A stretch of 64,000 nucleotides of DNA from CAVVYA01 sp963752345 (lineage in GTDB: Bacteria > Pseudomonadota > Alphaproteobacteria > SMXQ01), in contig CAVVYA010000012.1 in NCBI GenBank assembly GCA_963752345.1, positions 62,001 to 126,000 of the forward strand, given 5' to 3'. Made by a program: the position numbers and the translations under genes. The notes beneath the pieces were generated by a model, which was given only the letters and a program-made list of their open reading frames with translations, was not told the DNA's origin and ran no database searches. This document shows positions 34,854 through 43,550 of the stretch, one piece after another (within the stretch, counting starts at the first letter, position 1; every line of letters begins with the position of its first letter).

Positions 34854-37784
34854 CTACTTCAACCCGACCGCCGTCTTCGCCTTCAGGGTCAGGCTCTGTC
34901 GGATCTTGAACATCGCGGCCCACGGGTCGCCCTCGATGGCGGCGAGGCGGCGCGGGAAATTGGCCAGGGTGAAGAAGCTGCCTGAGGGAATGTTCGGCAA
35001 CTCGTCCCAGAACAGCGGCGCGGCGACGGCGGCGCCAGGGCGCGCGCGGGTCGAGTAGGGCGCGATCGCCGTCGAGGTGCGCGCGTTGCGCAGGTAGTCG
35101 ATGAAGATGCGGCCGGTGCGCGCGCTCTTGGTCATGGTGGTGATGTAGAGCGGGTTGTCCTTGGCCATGGTCTTGGCGAGCGCTTCGGCGAAGCCGCGCA
35201 CCTCGTCCCAATCATGCTTGCGCTCGAGTGGGAACACCACATGCAGGCCCTTGCCGCCGGTGGTCTTGACGAAACTCTGGAGTCCCATGGCGGCGAGCCG
35301 GTCGCGGCATTCGATCGCGGCATTGACCACCGATTTCCACGGCACCGATTCATGGGGATCGAAATCCATCACGATGCGGTCGGGATGCTCGGGATCCTCG
35401 ACCGTCGCGCCCCAGGGATGCAGCTCCAGCGCCGAGAACTGCACCAGGGCGAACAGACCGCGTTCGTCCTCGATGGCGAGATAGGCTTGCTTTTCGCTAC
35501 GCACCTTCACCGGTTTCACCGCGTCCGGCAGGCCCTGGCCGACATGGCGCTGGAAGAAGCATTGACCGGCCAGGCCGTCCGGACAGCGCACCAGGCTGAG
35601 CGGCCGGTTCACGATATGCGGCAGCATGAGCTTCGCCACCGATGCGTAGTGGTCGGCGAGTGCCTGCTTGGTGACGCCGTCGGCCGGCCACAACACCTTG
35701 TCGGGGTGGGTGATACGAACGCCGGCGTAATCGAGCGGCTTGTTCGATGCGCCGGTCGCTGCCTTCTTGGCGGCAGACGCGCGGTTGGATGTCTCGGCCG
35801 CCGTGGCGGAGCCGGTTTTGCCGTCGCCTTGTTGCGTCGACCCGGAAAGCCCTTTGGGACCGGAATCCACCGGCAGCTCGATGGTGATCTCCGTCGGGTC
35901 CTTGTCCTCGCGCACGCCCTTGAAGGCGGCGTGGCGCAGAATGCGGTCGCCAGTCCAGGCGCCGAATTCCGCTTCGACCACGGCCTTGGGCTCGGCCCAA
36001 TGGGCCCCGCGCCGCACCTCGCTCGGCAATTGGCCCTCGAACGGCTGATCCTTGCGCTCGAGCTTCCGCAGCCTGGCGGCGAGCGCGGCGCCGGTGCGGT
36101 CGTTGAAGCCGGTGCCGATCTTGCCGGCATAGCGGAATTTGCCCTGGTCGTAATAGCCGACGAGGATCGAGCGCAGGTCGCGCCCGGCCGCCGTGGAGGA
36201 GGTCCAGCCGCCCACCACGAATTCCTGGCGCTTGACGCATTTGACCTTCACCCAGTCGCGGCCACGGCCCGAACGATAGGGCGCATCGCGCCGCTTCGAC
36301 ACCATGCCTTCGAGCGCCAGGCGGCAGGCTTGGCCATAGACCTCGTCGCCGCGGCCGACCACATGATCGGAATAGCGGATCGGCCCCTCGCTCTCGACCG
36401 TCGAGAGCAGCCGCTTGAGCGCCTCCTTGCGGTCTTCGAGCGGCACGCCGCGCAGATTGCGGCCGTCGAGATGCATCAGGTCGAAGGCGAAATAGACGAG
36501 CTGCTCGTCTTTCTCGTCGGTCAGCGTCTGCTGCAGTCCGTTGAAGCTGCTGACGCCGGTTTCATCCAGCACGGCGATCTCACCGTCGATCAATGCCGCT
36601 TTGGCCGGCAGCGCGGCGAGTGCGCGGGCCACGGCGCCGAACTGTTCCGTCCAATCGAGCCCCTTGCGGGTCAGCATCCGTGTCTTGCCGTTGGCGACGC
36701 GGGACTGGATGCGATAGCCGTCGAGCTTGATTTCATGCAGCCATTGCTCGCCCTCGGGGGCCTTGCTGACCAGCGTGCAAAGCTCGGGCGGCACGAAGTC
36801 GGGCAGCGACTCGCGCGGCGCGTTCTTGACCGACTCGGGAAGCGCGCCGGCGACGGCCTGGGGTGCCGCGGCAGTTTTCAGCGCGGTGGTTTTGGCGCGC
36901 GACGATCTGGCGCCGGAGGTCGCGCCGGGAGCCTTGCGCACCGGGTCCGCCTTGCGCATCGTGTCGACCTGGGCGGCAGGCATTTCGCCCTGGCGCGACG
37001 ACCACACGCGCTTGCGCTGATTCGCGATCTCGTCCATCGACCGCTTGCTGACCACGCTCGGCAGCTCCGCCTCGGTCAGCGCCTTGCCCTTGCCGGGCTG
37101 GGCGTATTCGTCCATCTCCTTGATCAGCAGCCAGTTCTCCTTGCCGGGCTTCTCGCCCGGCCGCGGCTTCATGCGCACGAGCACCCATTTGCCCTCGAGC
37201 CGCTCGCCGTGCAGAATGAATTTCAGGTTGCCGTTCTTGAGGCCTTCGTGCGGATCGCCGATCGGCTCCCAGGTGCCGCGATCCCACAGCATCACCGTGC
37301 CGCCGCCGTATTCGCCCTTCGGGATGATGCCCTCGAAGCCGCCGTATTCGAGCGGATGATCCTCGGTGCGCACGGCGAGGCGCTTGTCGTGCGGGTCGAG
37401 GCTCGGGCCATTGGGCACCGCCCAGCTCAGCAGAACGCCGTCGAGCTCGAGACGGAAATCGTAATGTAGGCGGGTCGCGGCGTGCTTCTGGATGAGATAG
37501 GAATTGCCGCCCTTGCTCGACTGGACAACGGGCCCCGGCTCCGGCGTCTTGCTGAAGTCACGTTTGCGGCGATAGGTCTCCAGCGCCTTGCTGGATTTGG
37601 CGGCCGTCCGCGCCTTCGCCGCGGCTTTTGGTTTTGCCGCGGATCTGGCCGTGGACTTGGCCGCGGATTTCGCCATGGTCTTCGAACGCGCACGTGTCGC
37701 TGCCGTGCTCTTCGACGCGATCTTGGAGCGCGTCTTGGCGCCTGCCTCGGCGGCCGTCTTCGATTTTGCCCGCGTGGTTGCCAT
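34854..37784 (-). CDS. ligD: ATP-dependent DNA ligase LigD (PE-LIG-POL)
   Basis: 976-residue multifunctional end-joining enzyme. Residues 1-70 are a Lys/Ala/Ser-rich histone-H1-like tail (KSAAKSTARSAAKPKAAAKA). About 75-240 is the 3'-phosphoesterase domain (HAATRLHYDFRLELDGVLLSW, EYGGFEGIIPKGEYGGGTVM). About 370-670 is the ligase, with the adenylated Lys in LHEIKLDGYRIQSR, LIDGEIAVLD, and VKVKCVKRQEFVVGGW. From about 715 to the end is the AEP-type polymerase (RIVMDFDP, GGKGLHVVFPL, TGRIFIDYLRN). Domain order matches the Pseudomonas/Agrobacterium type. ATG 37784 has GAAGGA nearby and lies 11 bases behind the preceding gene, so it is the last gene of a ku-containing operon. The frame extends upstream only by chance. 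Confidence 0.96.
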   Translation of the reverse strand: MATTRAKSKTAAEAGAKTRSKIASKSTAATRARSKTMAKSAAKSTARSAAKPKAAAKARTAAKSSKALETYRRKRDFSKTPEPGPVVQSSKGGNSYLIQKHAATRLHYDFRLELDGVLLSWAVPNGPSLDPHDKRLAVRTEDHPLEYGGFEGIIPKGEYGGGTVMLWDRGTWEPIGDPHEGLKNGNLKFILHGERLEGKWVLVRMKPRPGEKPGKENWLLIKEMDEYAQPGKGKALTEAELPSVVSKRSMDEIANQRKRVWSSRQGEMPAAQVDTMRKADPVRKAPGATSGARSSRAKTTALKTAAAPQAVAGALPESVKNAPRESLPDFVPPELCTLVSKAPEGEQWLHEIKLDGYRIQSRVANGKTRMLTRKGLDWTEQFGAVARALAALPAKAALIDGEIAVLDETGVSSFNGLQQTLTDEKDEQLVYFAFDLMHLDGRNLRGVPLEDRKEALKRLLSTVESEGPIRYSDHVVGRGDEVYGQACRLALEGMVSKRRDAPYRSGRGRDWVKVKCVKRQEFVVGGWTSSTAAGRDLRSILVGYYDQGKFRYAGKIGTGFNDRTGAALAARLRKLERKDQPFEGQLPSEVRRGAHWAEPKAVVEAEFGAWTGDRILRHAAFKGVREDKDPTEITIELPVDSGPKGLSGSTQQGDGKTGSATAAETSNRASAAKKAATGASNKPLDYAGVRITHPDKVLWPADGVTKQALADHYASVAKLMLPHIVNRPLSLVRCPDGLAGQCFFQRHVGQGLPDAVKPVKVRSEKQAYLAIEDERGLFALVQFSALELHPWGATVEDPEHPDRIVMDFDPHESVPWKSVVNAAIECRDRLAAMGLQSFVKTTGGKGLHVVFPLERKHDWDEVRGFAEALAKTMAKDNPLYITTMTKSARTGRIFIDYLRNARTSTAIAPYSTRARPGAAVAAPLFWDELPNIPSGSFFTLANFPRRLAAIEGDPWAAMFKIRQSLTLKAKTAVGLK

Positions 37785-37795
37785 AAGCCGGTCCT

Positions 37796-38899
37796 TCAGC
37801 GTCTGGGTGTGCCGTTGGCCTTGGGCCGCAGCCGCGCCATGCGGCAAAGCATCAGCGCCCGCTTGGCGCGGTCGACGGCCTGCTTGTCGGCGCACGGCGA
37901 TTGCGAACCGGGCGCCAGGGTAAGATAGCGCTCCCACAAAGGCAGCGCCTTGTCGTAGGTGCCTTCCTTCATATGGCTGAGCGCCAGATCATGAACCGCC
38001 TCGATGCACGCCGGGTCCGCCGCCACCGCGCGCTCCAGGCAATTGGCCACCGCCGCGCCGGTTTCGAGCAGCGACAGATTGAACCAAGCCTCGGCGAAAT
38101 CGGGCCTGACCGCCAGGGCTCGGTGAAGGAACAGGCGGGCCTCGTCGCGCCGATCGAGCTCGGCGACCACGTCGGCCAGATGAAACAGGCAGACCGCGTC
38201 TCGCGGGCGCATGGCGACGCAGCGGCGGTAAGCCTGTTCGGCGGCGGGATAGTCGTGGCTCGTTTCCGCGTCGAGCGCCCGTTCCCAGACCGCGTCGAAG
38301 CTTTCGGCGTCGTCGCCCAGATCCAAGGCGATCTGATCGTCGGCCGTGCCGGTCAGCGGCGTCTCGGCGAGATGCCGGCGAAAGCCGTGGCGCCGCCGTA
38401 CATCCAGGGCGATTTCCAGCGCGGCGGGCAAATCCTCGCGATGGTCGAGCCGGCGGGCAAAATCGCGCGCCGCCTTGAGATCGCGAAAGCTGTAGCGGCC
38501 ATCGACATCCTCGATGATATCGAGCAGGGCGAGCAGACGCGCCGTGGCCGGATTGAGCGCCGCCCAACTCGCCAACTCGCGTAGGCTGTGGCTGCGCGGC
38601 TCGGGCGGGATTTCGGGCAGCAAACCCAAGCGGCGCAGCATGCCGTGTTCGCTGAGCAGCGGCAGCCGCCATCGATCGGCCTGCGCCAGACTCTCGCCGA
38701 GCTTGCCGGACTGCACCAGCGTGACGGCGCCATGGGCGACCACCACCACGTCGCTCTGCCCCGTGATATGGCGGGTCACCGTGGTGTTGCGCTCCTGCAA
38801 GACGCCGGCGAGGCGGCGGCGCGGCACCCGACCGAGCCGCCCGATCAGCGCGATCCGGACATCGCGAAGGTCCAAGGGAAGATCCACGGCGAGGTTCAT
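37796..38899 (-). CDS. BRCT-like / MerR-HTH-like / TPR protein in the NHEJ operon
   Basis: 367 residues, not a named protein to me. Residues about 12-92 look like a BRCT domain: RIALIGRLGRVPRRRLAGVL, then TRHITGQSDVVVV, then a GKLGESLAQADRWRLPLLSE segment. About 105-170 resembles a MerR-type winged helix: SLRELASWAALNPATARLLALL and GRYSFRDLKAARDFAR. From about 205 to 350 are four or so TPR units (YPAAEQAYRRCVAMRPRDAV, DEARLFLHRALAVRPDFAEA, YDKALPLWERYLTLAPGS). It starts 29 bases after ku and ends 11 bases before ligD, so all three are probably co-transcribed. A scaffold or regulatory role in end joining is inference. No anomalies in composition. Confidence 0.8.
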   Translation of the reverse strand: MNLAVDLPLDLRDVRIALIGRLGRVPRRRLAGVLQERNTTVTRHITGQSDVVVVAHGAVTLVQSGKLGESLAQADRWRLPLLSEHGMLRRLGLLPEIPPEPRSHSLRELASWAALNPATARLLALLDIIEDVDGRYSFRDLKAARDFARRLDHREDLPAALEIALDVRRRHGFRRHLAETPLTGTADDQIALDLGDDAESFDAVWERALDAETSHDYPAAEQAYRRCVAMRPRDAVCLFHLADVVAELDRRDEARLFLHRALAVRPDFAEAWFNLSLLETGAAVANCLERAVAADPACIEAVHDLALSHMKEGTYDKALPLWERYLTLAPGSQSPCADKQAVDRAKRALMLCRMARLRPKANGTPRR

Positions 38900-38928
38900 G
38901 GGGCCGCGTATCTCGGCATCGGCCGGGC

Positions 38929-39828
38929 TTAAGCCCGCTTGCGCCGCTTGGGTTTGGCCGCTTTCGATTCGCTCGCGGCACTCTTGCCCGCCGTGTCGGT
39001 TTTACGGGTGGCCTTGGTCGGCGCGCGCGCCTTGCCACCCTTGGCCGCGCCGGCGCCTTCCAGGCTGGCCTTCAGGGCGTCGAACAGATTGACCACGTTG
39101 GTCGGACGTTCGGGCTCTTCAGCGGCCACCGGCTTCTGGCCCTTCATCTTGGCTTCGACCAGGTTTTCCAGCGCCTGCTGGTAGCGGTCCTCGAACATCG
39201 ACAGATCGAACGGCCCTTCCATCTTCTCGATCAGCATCTCGGCCATCTGCAGGTTCTGCTTGTCGACCTTGACGTCGGGGATATCGTCGAAGAATTCCTC
39301 GGGCTTACGCACCTCCGCCGGGTCGCGCAGGGTGGTGATCATCATGCCTTTGCCGCGCGGCTGCACCAGCACGGGGCGCTCGCGGCGCGACATGACGGCG
39401 CGCCCGATGCCGACCACCTCCTTGCCCTTCAGCGCCTCGCGGATCGTGGCGAAAATATCGAGGCCGGTCTTGCCATCAGGCTCGACGATATAGGGCATGT
39501 CCCAATAGAGCGGATCGACCTTGTCGGCCGGGACCACGCGCTCGATGCTGATGATTTCGGAGCTCTCGATCTTGAGCTTGTCGATTTCATTTTTCTCGAC
39601 GGTGACGTAGCGGCCTTTTTCGAACTCGTAGCCCATGATGGTTTCGTCGTTCGGGACGACGTCGCCGGTTTCCGAATCGATCATCTGCATGCGCAGGCGG
39701 TTGTTGGTCTCGCGGTTGAGTTTATGAAAGCGGATTTGCTCCGCGCCGGTGATCGCCGGTGTGAGCCGGATCGGGCAGGCAACGAGCGCGAGACGCAGAT
39801 GACCTCGCCAGGTGGGACGGGCAGCCAT
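38929..39828 (-). CDS. ku: Non-homologous end joining protein Ku
   Basis: Homodimeric ring that binds double-strand ends and recruits LigD. 299 aa. TWRGHLRLALVACPIRLTPA at the N-terminus; RFHKLNRETNNRLRMQMID; GYEFEKGRYVTVEKNEID; and YWDMPYIVEPD as in bacterial Ku. The C-terminus is a Lys/Ala-rich basic tail (KAARAPTKATRKTD-like, ending KPKRRKRA), as in extended Ku proteins with DNA-threading tails. ATG 39828 (MAARPTWRGHL) is the conserved start; the frame runs further upstream without support. First gene of ku - BRCT/TPR - ligD. Confidence 0.96.
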   Translation of the reverse strand: MAARPTWRGHLRLALVACPIRLTPAITGAEQIRFHKLNRETNNRLRMQMIDSETGDVVPNDETIMGYEFEKGRYVTVEKNEIDKLKIESSEIISIERVVPADKVDPLYWDMPYIVEPDGKTGLDIFATIREALKGKEVVGIGRAVMSRRERPVLVQPRGKGMMITTLRDPAEVRKPEEFFDDIPDVKVDKQNLQMAEMLIEKMEGPFDLSMFEDRYQQALENLVEAKMKGQKPVAAEEPERPTNVVNLFDALKASLEGAGAAKGGKARAPTKATRKTDTAGKSAASESKAAKPKRRKRA

Positions 39829-39989
39829 GATTTTCCTCGCAATTTCTGTTTGCGAGTCTAAACGTACCGGGCGTCTTGGCTGTTCCATTGGCGGCTTCGG
39901 TACGGGTGCGATTCCCGCAAGAACAAAACAGGAAACGTGACGAATGCACGATGGGCCGCTAAAAACCCGGGCATGAGTGACTCTCTGGC

Positions 39990-42155
39990 ATGAGCGACAT
40001 CGAAGAACGCTGGCGCGCCACCCTGGCGCGCGAGCCCGGCAATCCGGAGGCGTTGTATCGGCTCGGGCTCATTGCCGACGAAAAAGGCGAGCGGCGGGAA
40101 GCCTATGAGCTTTTGCAGCGTGCGGCGCAGGGGGCGGCGCCATCGCCCGGCCTGTTGAGCGCGCTGGGCCGGGCGGCTGCGCGTCTCGACAAGGATGAGG
40201 AGGCGCAGAACTGCTTCGTGCGCGCCCTGCAGGCCGACGCGGCGGAGGTTGCCGCGCTCGCCGGGCTGGGCGCCCTTTATTACAAGCAGAGCAAGCTGGA
40301 GCTTGCCCTCGAGGCTTTGGGAAAGGCCGTAGCACTGGCGCCCGAGCGCGCCGACGTGCGCAGCAATCTCGCCGGGGCGCACCTGCGGCGCGGGGCGTTT
40401 GCCGAGGCGGAGAGTCACCTGCGCGCTGCCCTCGTTCATTCGCCCGCCAATGCCAACTTGCATAACGGCCTCGGCCTCGTGTTGCTCGCGCAAGGACGCT
40501 ACGGGGAGGCGGAGGCGATCCTGCGCGCCGCGCTCGCCCTGGCGAGCGATCATGTGGAAGCCCATAGCAATCTCGGCGTCGTGCTGTCGCAGGCCAAGCG
40601 CTTCGGCGACGCCGTCACCCAGTTCCGCGCCGCGCTCGCGGTGCAGCCCGATCATCAAGGCGCGCTCGCCGGCATCGGCACCGCCTACCATGGCCTCAAT
40701 CAGATAGCCGAGGCGCGCGCGGTGCTCGCTCAGGTCGCCAAACGCAATCCACGCCATTGGTGGGCGCGCTGGAGTCTGCTCGTGGCGCTGCCGATTCTCT
40801 ACCGCGACGAGGGGGAGATCGCGGAGGCGCGGCGCGGCTTCGCCGCCGATCTGGCATCCTTGGAAGGAGACTTGTCGCGCTGGGTTGCCACCGACCATGC
40901 CGCGATGACCGCGGCGGTTGCCTCGCGCACGAATTTCTATCTGCATTATCAGGGTGAGAACGACCGCGATCTGCAACGCCGCTACGGCGCGCTGGTCACC
41001 CGCATCGCGGAGACTGCCTTTCCGCGCTTCGCCAAGCCGCTTGCCCAACGGGTGCTCGCCCCCCAGGACAAGATCCGGGTCGGCTTCTGCAGCGCCTTCC
41101 TGCGCAATCACAGCATCGCCAAGACGCACGGTGCCTGGATGACCGGATTGCCGCGCGAGCGCTTCGAAGTTTCGCTCTTTCATCTTGGAACGGTGCGCGA
41201 TGCGACGACCGAACGCCTGCGGCAAGACAGCCGCTACTACGACTGCATGCGCCTGAGCCCGGCGGCCCTCATCGAGACGATTGCGGGCGCTGAGCTCGAC
41301 GTGCTGATCTGGCCCGATCTGGGCATGGAGGCGAAGGTGCAGATTCCCTCGGCCCTGCGGCTGGCGCCGGTGCAGGCCAACGGCGGCGGCCATCCCGTTA
41401 CCTCGGGCCTGGCCGCGATGGACTATTTCCTATCGAGCGATTTCATGGAGCCCCCCGGCGCCGAGGCGCATTACACGGAGCGCCTCGTGCGCTTGCCCAA
41501 TCTGGCCTCCGCCTATCCGCATCCGGCGCCCGGCGAGGGCGCCGCGCCGGCGCGGGTGCGGGAACTCAAGCAGGCGGGCCGGGTGCTCTACTTATGCAGC
41601 CAAAGCCTCTACAAGCTGCTGCCTGGGGACGATGACGTGTTCGCCGCCATCGCCAAGGCGGTGCCCGGCGCGGAATTTCTCTTCATCTCCCATCCCGAGC
41701 CGGCGGTCACCGAGTTCTTCCGTCAGCGTATCGCCGCCGCATTCGCGCGCGCGGGTGGCGAAGCGCGCCGGGTTCACTGCGTCCCGGCCTTGTCCCAGCA
41801 GGATTTCTACGCGCTCAACCGCGAGGTCGACGTGGTCCTCGATTCTTTTGCCTGGTCGGGCAACAACTCCACTCTCGAAGCGCTCGCCTTCGACCGCCCG
41901 GTGGTGACTCTGCCGGGTGCGATGATGCGGGCGCGCCATACGGCGGCGATTCTGAAGCGCCTCGGCATGCCGGAACTGATCGCACGCGACCGCGCCGACT
42001 ACGTGGCCATCGCGGTTCGGCTCGGCAACGATCCGGCATGGCGCGCCGGCGTAACGGCGCGGATCGCCGAGCGCGGCGCCGTGCTCTACGACGATCCCGC
42101 GCCGGTCGCCGCGCTTGCCGCCTGGCTCGAACAGGTGGTGCGCCGGCCAGCCTGA
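39990..42155 (+). CDS. SPINDLY/OGT-type TPR glycosyltransferase (GT41-like)
   Basis: 721 residues. The first about 290 are some eight TPRs (for example LYRLGLIADEKGERREAYELL, NLHNGLGLVLLAQGRYGEAEAI, VEAHSNLGVVLSQAKRFGDAV). The second half is the O-GlcNAc-transferase-like catalytic region: IRVGFCSAFLRNHSIAKT; DVLIWPDLGMEAKVQIPSALRLAPVQANGGGHPVTSGLAAMDYFLSSD-type signature; VDVVLDSFAWSGNNSTLEALAFDRPVVTLPG; and MRARHTAAILKRLGMPELIA. These match GT41 UDP-sugar sites. Target unknown; bacterial relatives modify proteins such as flagellin or act in polysaccharide systems. Divergent from ku across 161 bases. Confidence 0.85.
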   Translation: MSDIEERWRATLAREPGNPEALYRLGLIADEKGERREAYELLQRAAQGAAPSPGLLSALGRAAARLDKDEEAQNCFVRALQADAAEVAALAGLGALYYKQSKLELALEALGKAVALAPERADVRSNLAGAHLRRGAFAEAESHLRAALVHSPANANLHNGLGLVLLAQGRYGEAEAILRAALALASDHVEAHSNLGVVLSQAKRFGDAVTQFRAALAVQPDHQGALAGIGTAYHGLNQIAEARAVLAQVAKRNPRHWWARWSLLVALPILYRDEGEIAEARRGFAADLASLEGDLSRWVATDHAAMTAAVASRTNFYLHYQGENDRDLQRRYGALVTRIAETAFPRFAKPLAQRVLAPQDKIRVGFCSAFLRNHSIAKTHGAWMTGLPRERFEVSLFHLGTVRDATTERLRQDSRYYDCMRLSPAALIETIAGAELDVLIWPDLGMEAKVQIPSALRLAPVQANGGGHPVTSGLAAMDYFLSSDFMEPPGAEAHYTERLVRLPNLASAYPHPAPGEGAAPARVRELKQAGRVLYLCSQSLYKLLPGDDDVFAAIAKAVPGAEFLFISHPEPAVTEFFRQRIAAAFARAGGEARRVHCVPALSQQDFYALNREVDVVLDSFAWSGNNSTLEALAFDRPVVTLPGAMMRARHTAAILKRLGMPELIARDRADYVAIAVRLGNDPAWRAGVTARIAERGAVLYDDPAPVAALAAWLEQVVRRPA

Positions 42156-42162
42156 GCCAGGC

Positions 42163-43236
42163 TCAGGCGGTGGATGCGGTTTTCTCCCGTGGCGTGATCA
42201 GTCGCTCGATGCGTCTGCCGAGGCGTAAGACGCTTAGGCGCAAGGGGCGGTCGATCTGCTCGGCCGCGAGCCAGCGGTGGAGATCGTCGACGCCGGTCAC
42301 GGCCTCGCCCTCGATGGCGAAGATCAGGTCGCCGGTGAGCAGGTCGGTTGCCGCTGCGGGGCTGCCGGGCTCGATGCTGGCAATGCGCACGCCACCTTCC
42401 CCGTCCAATCCATGGAAGCGCGCGACCCGGCGCGACACATGGGTGCTCTGGCCAGCGATGCCGAGATAGCCGCGCCGCACTTTGCCGTGACGCAGGATCT
42501 CGCCCAGCACGAATTGGGCGGTGTTGCTGGCGATGGCAAAACACAGGCCCTGGGCGCCGCGGATCACGGCGGTGTTGATGCCGATGACCGCGCCGCTCGC
42601 GGTCACCAGAGGCCCGCCCGAATTGCCTGGATTGAGCGCCGCGTCGGTCTGCAGCACGTCGTCGATCAGCCGCCCGGACTGGCTGCGCAGGCTACGGCCG
42701 AGCGCACTCACCACGCCCGCCGTCACCGAGCATTCGAAACCGAGCGGATTGCCGATCGCCACCACCAGCTGGCCGACCCGGATCGTCTTGGAATCGCCGA
42801 GCGCCGCCCAGCCGGTGATCGGCGCATGGATGCGCAGCACGGCGAGATCGGTGTCGGGGTCGTCGCCCACCAGGTACGCCGGCAGCACGCGCCTATCGTT
42901 GAGCGTGGCGGTGATCCGATCGGCGCCATGGACCACATGGCTGTTGGTCAGAACGAAGCCGTCCGGCGTGAAAACCACCCCGGATCCCGTGCCCAGCACG
43001 CCCGGCTCGGCCGCTCCCGCAGGCGTCTGGGCGACCCGCGGCTGAGACACTTGAAGATGCAACACCGCCGCTGCGACCTTATCGACAGCGCCGATGACCG
43101 CCTGGGAATAGGCGTCCAGCAGGCTCTCGTCGCCGGGCACGGCGGGCGCAACGCGAAGAGCGCCGGCAGGTGCCGGCGCGGGTCCGAGTTCCGCCTTGTT
43201 TTGCTCATCGAGAATGAAATGGAAACCGCCGTCCAT
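42163..43236 (-). CDS. DegP/HtrA-like trypsin-PDZ protease without signal peptide
   Basis: 357 residues. Catalytic triad visible: His in VLTNSHVVHGADR, Asp in VGDDPDTDLAVLRI, Ser in NPGNSGGPLVTASGAV. A PDZ domain follows from about residue 265 (RRGYLGIAGQSTHVSRR, GGVRIASIEPGSPAAATDL, GDLIFAIEGEAVTG). The start at 43236 (MDGGFHFILDEQNKAEL) has AGGAGG seven bases upstream and shows no hydrophobic leader, so unlike classical DegP it appears cytosolic. It faces an Hsp20 gene across a divergent spacer, suggesting a heat-stress role. Converges with the GT41-like gene, 7 bases apart. Confidence 0.88.
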   Translation of the reverse strand: MDGGFHFILDEQNKAELGPAPAPAGALRVAPAVPGDESLLDAYSQAVIGAVDKVAAAVLHLQVSQPRVAQTPAGAAEPGVLGTGSGVVFTPDGFVLTNSHVVHGADRITATLNDRRVLPAYLVGDDPDTDLAVLRIHAPITGWAALGDSKTIRVGQLVVAIGNPLGFECSVTAGVVSALGRSLRSQSGRLIDDVLQTDAALNPGNSGGPLVTASGAVIGINTAVIRGAQGLCFAIASNTAQFVLGEILRHGKVRRGYLGIAGQSTHVSRRVARFHGLDGEGGVRIASIEPGSPAAATDLLTGDLIFAIEGEAVTGVDDLHRWLAAEQIDRPLRLSVLRLGRRIERLITPREKTASTA

Positions 43237-43550
43237 GGTCCGCGCCTCCTGCGCCGGTGAACGTTGTGGCTCCCATATATGGTGTGTTCGCGGCGGAAAG
43301 GTAGACCGCCCGGTCACCCTGCTCCCGCGCCACGCATCGCATTTCCGTCATACAAAAGCTTTGTGGAACACGGTCTTGTATAATCGGATGCTCTTGATTG
43401 CACGCGAGCACGCACTACATAACCAATCGGCGGTGCCACTAGGGCCGCCGTCGGCCTCCGGAGGAGCAGCGCGCGCATGCGGGTTTTTTCGGCAAGTCGG
43501 CAAGGGGGCGCTGCCTCCGTCACTCTCGCTCATGCTGAGGAGGTGTATCG
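43237..43550. promoter_or_regulatory. Divergent promoter region of protease and Hsp20
   Basis: 314 bases without a gene. A TATAAT at about 43378-43383 and ctcttgattgc at about 43391 could be part of promoters; the latter partly resembles the sigma-32 -35 element (CTTG). The right end holds the RNA hairpin listed next. I would not fix any promoter with confidence. Confidence 0.4.
43525..43542 (+). promoter_or_regulatory. ROSE-like RNA thermometer hairpin over the Hsp20 ribosome site
   Basis: ctcgctc (43525-43531) pairs with gaggag (43537-43542) across loop atgct, leaving one bulged G. The paired gaggag is the ribosome-binding site of the gene at 43551. Short, bulged hairpins closing the Shine-Dalgarno are typical of ROSE thermometers upstream of alphaproteobacterial small heat-shock genes. 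A second option, gcctcc (43513-43518) pairing with the same site, also exists. Confidence 0.5.
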
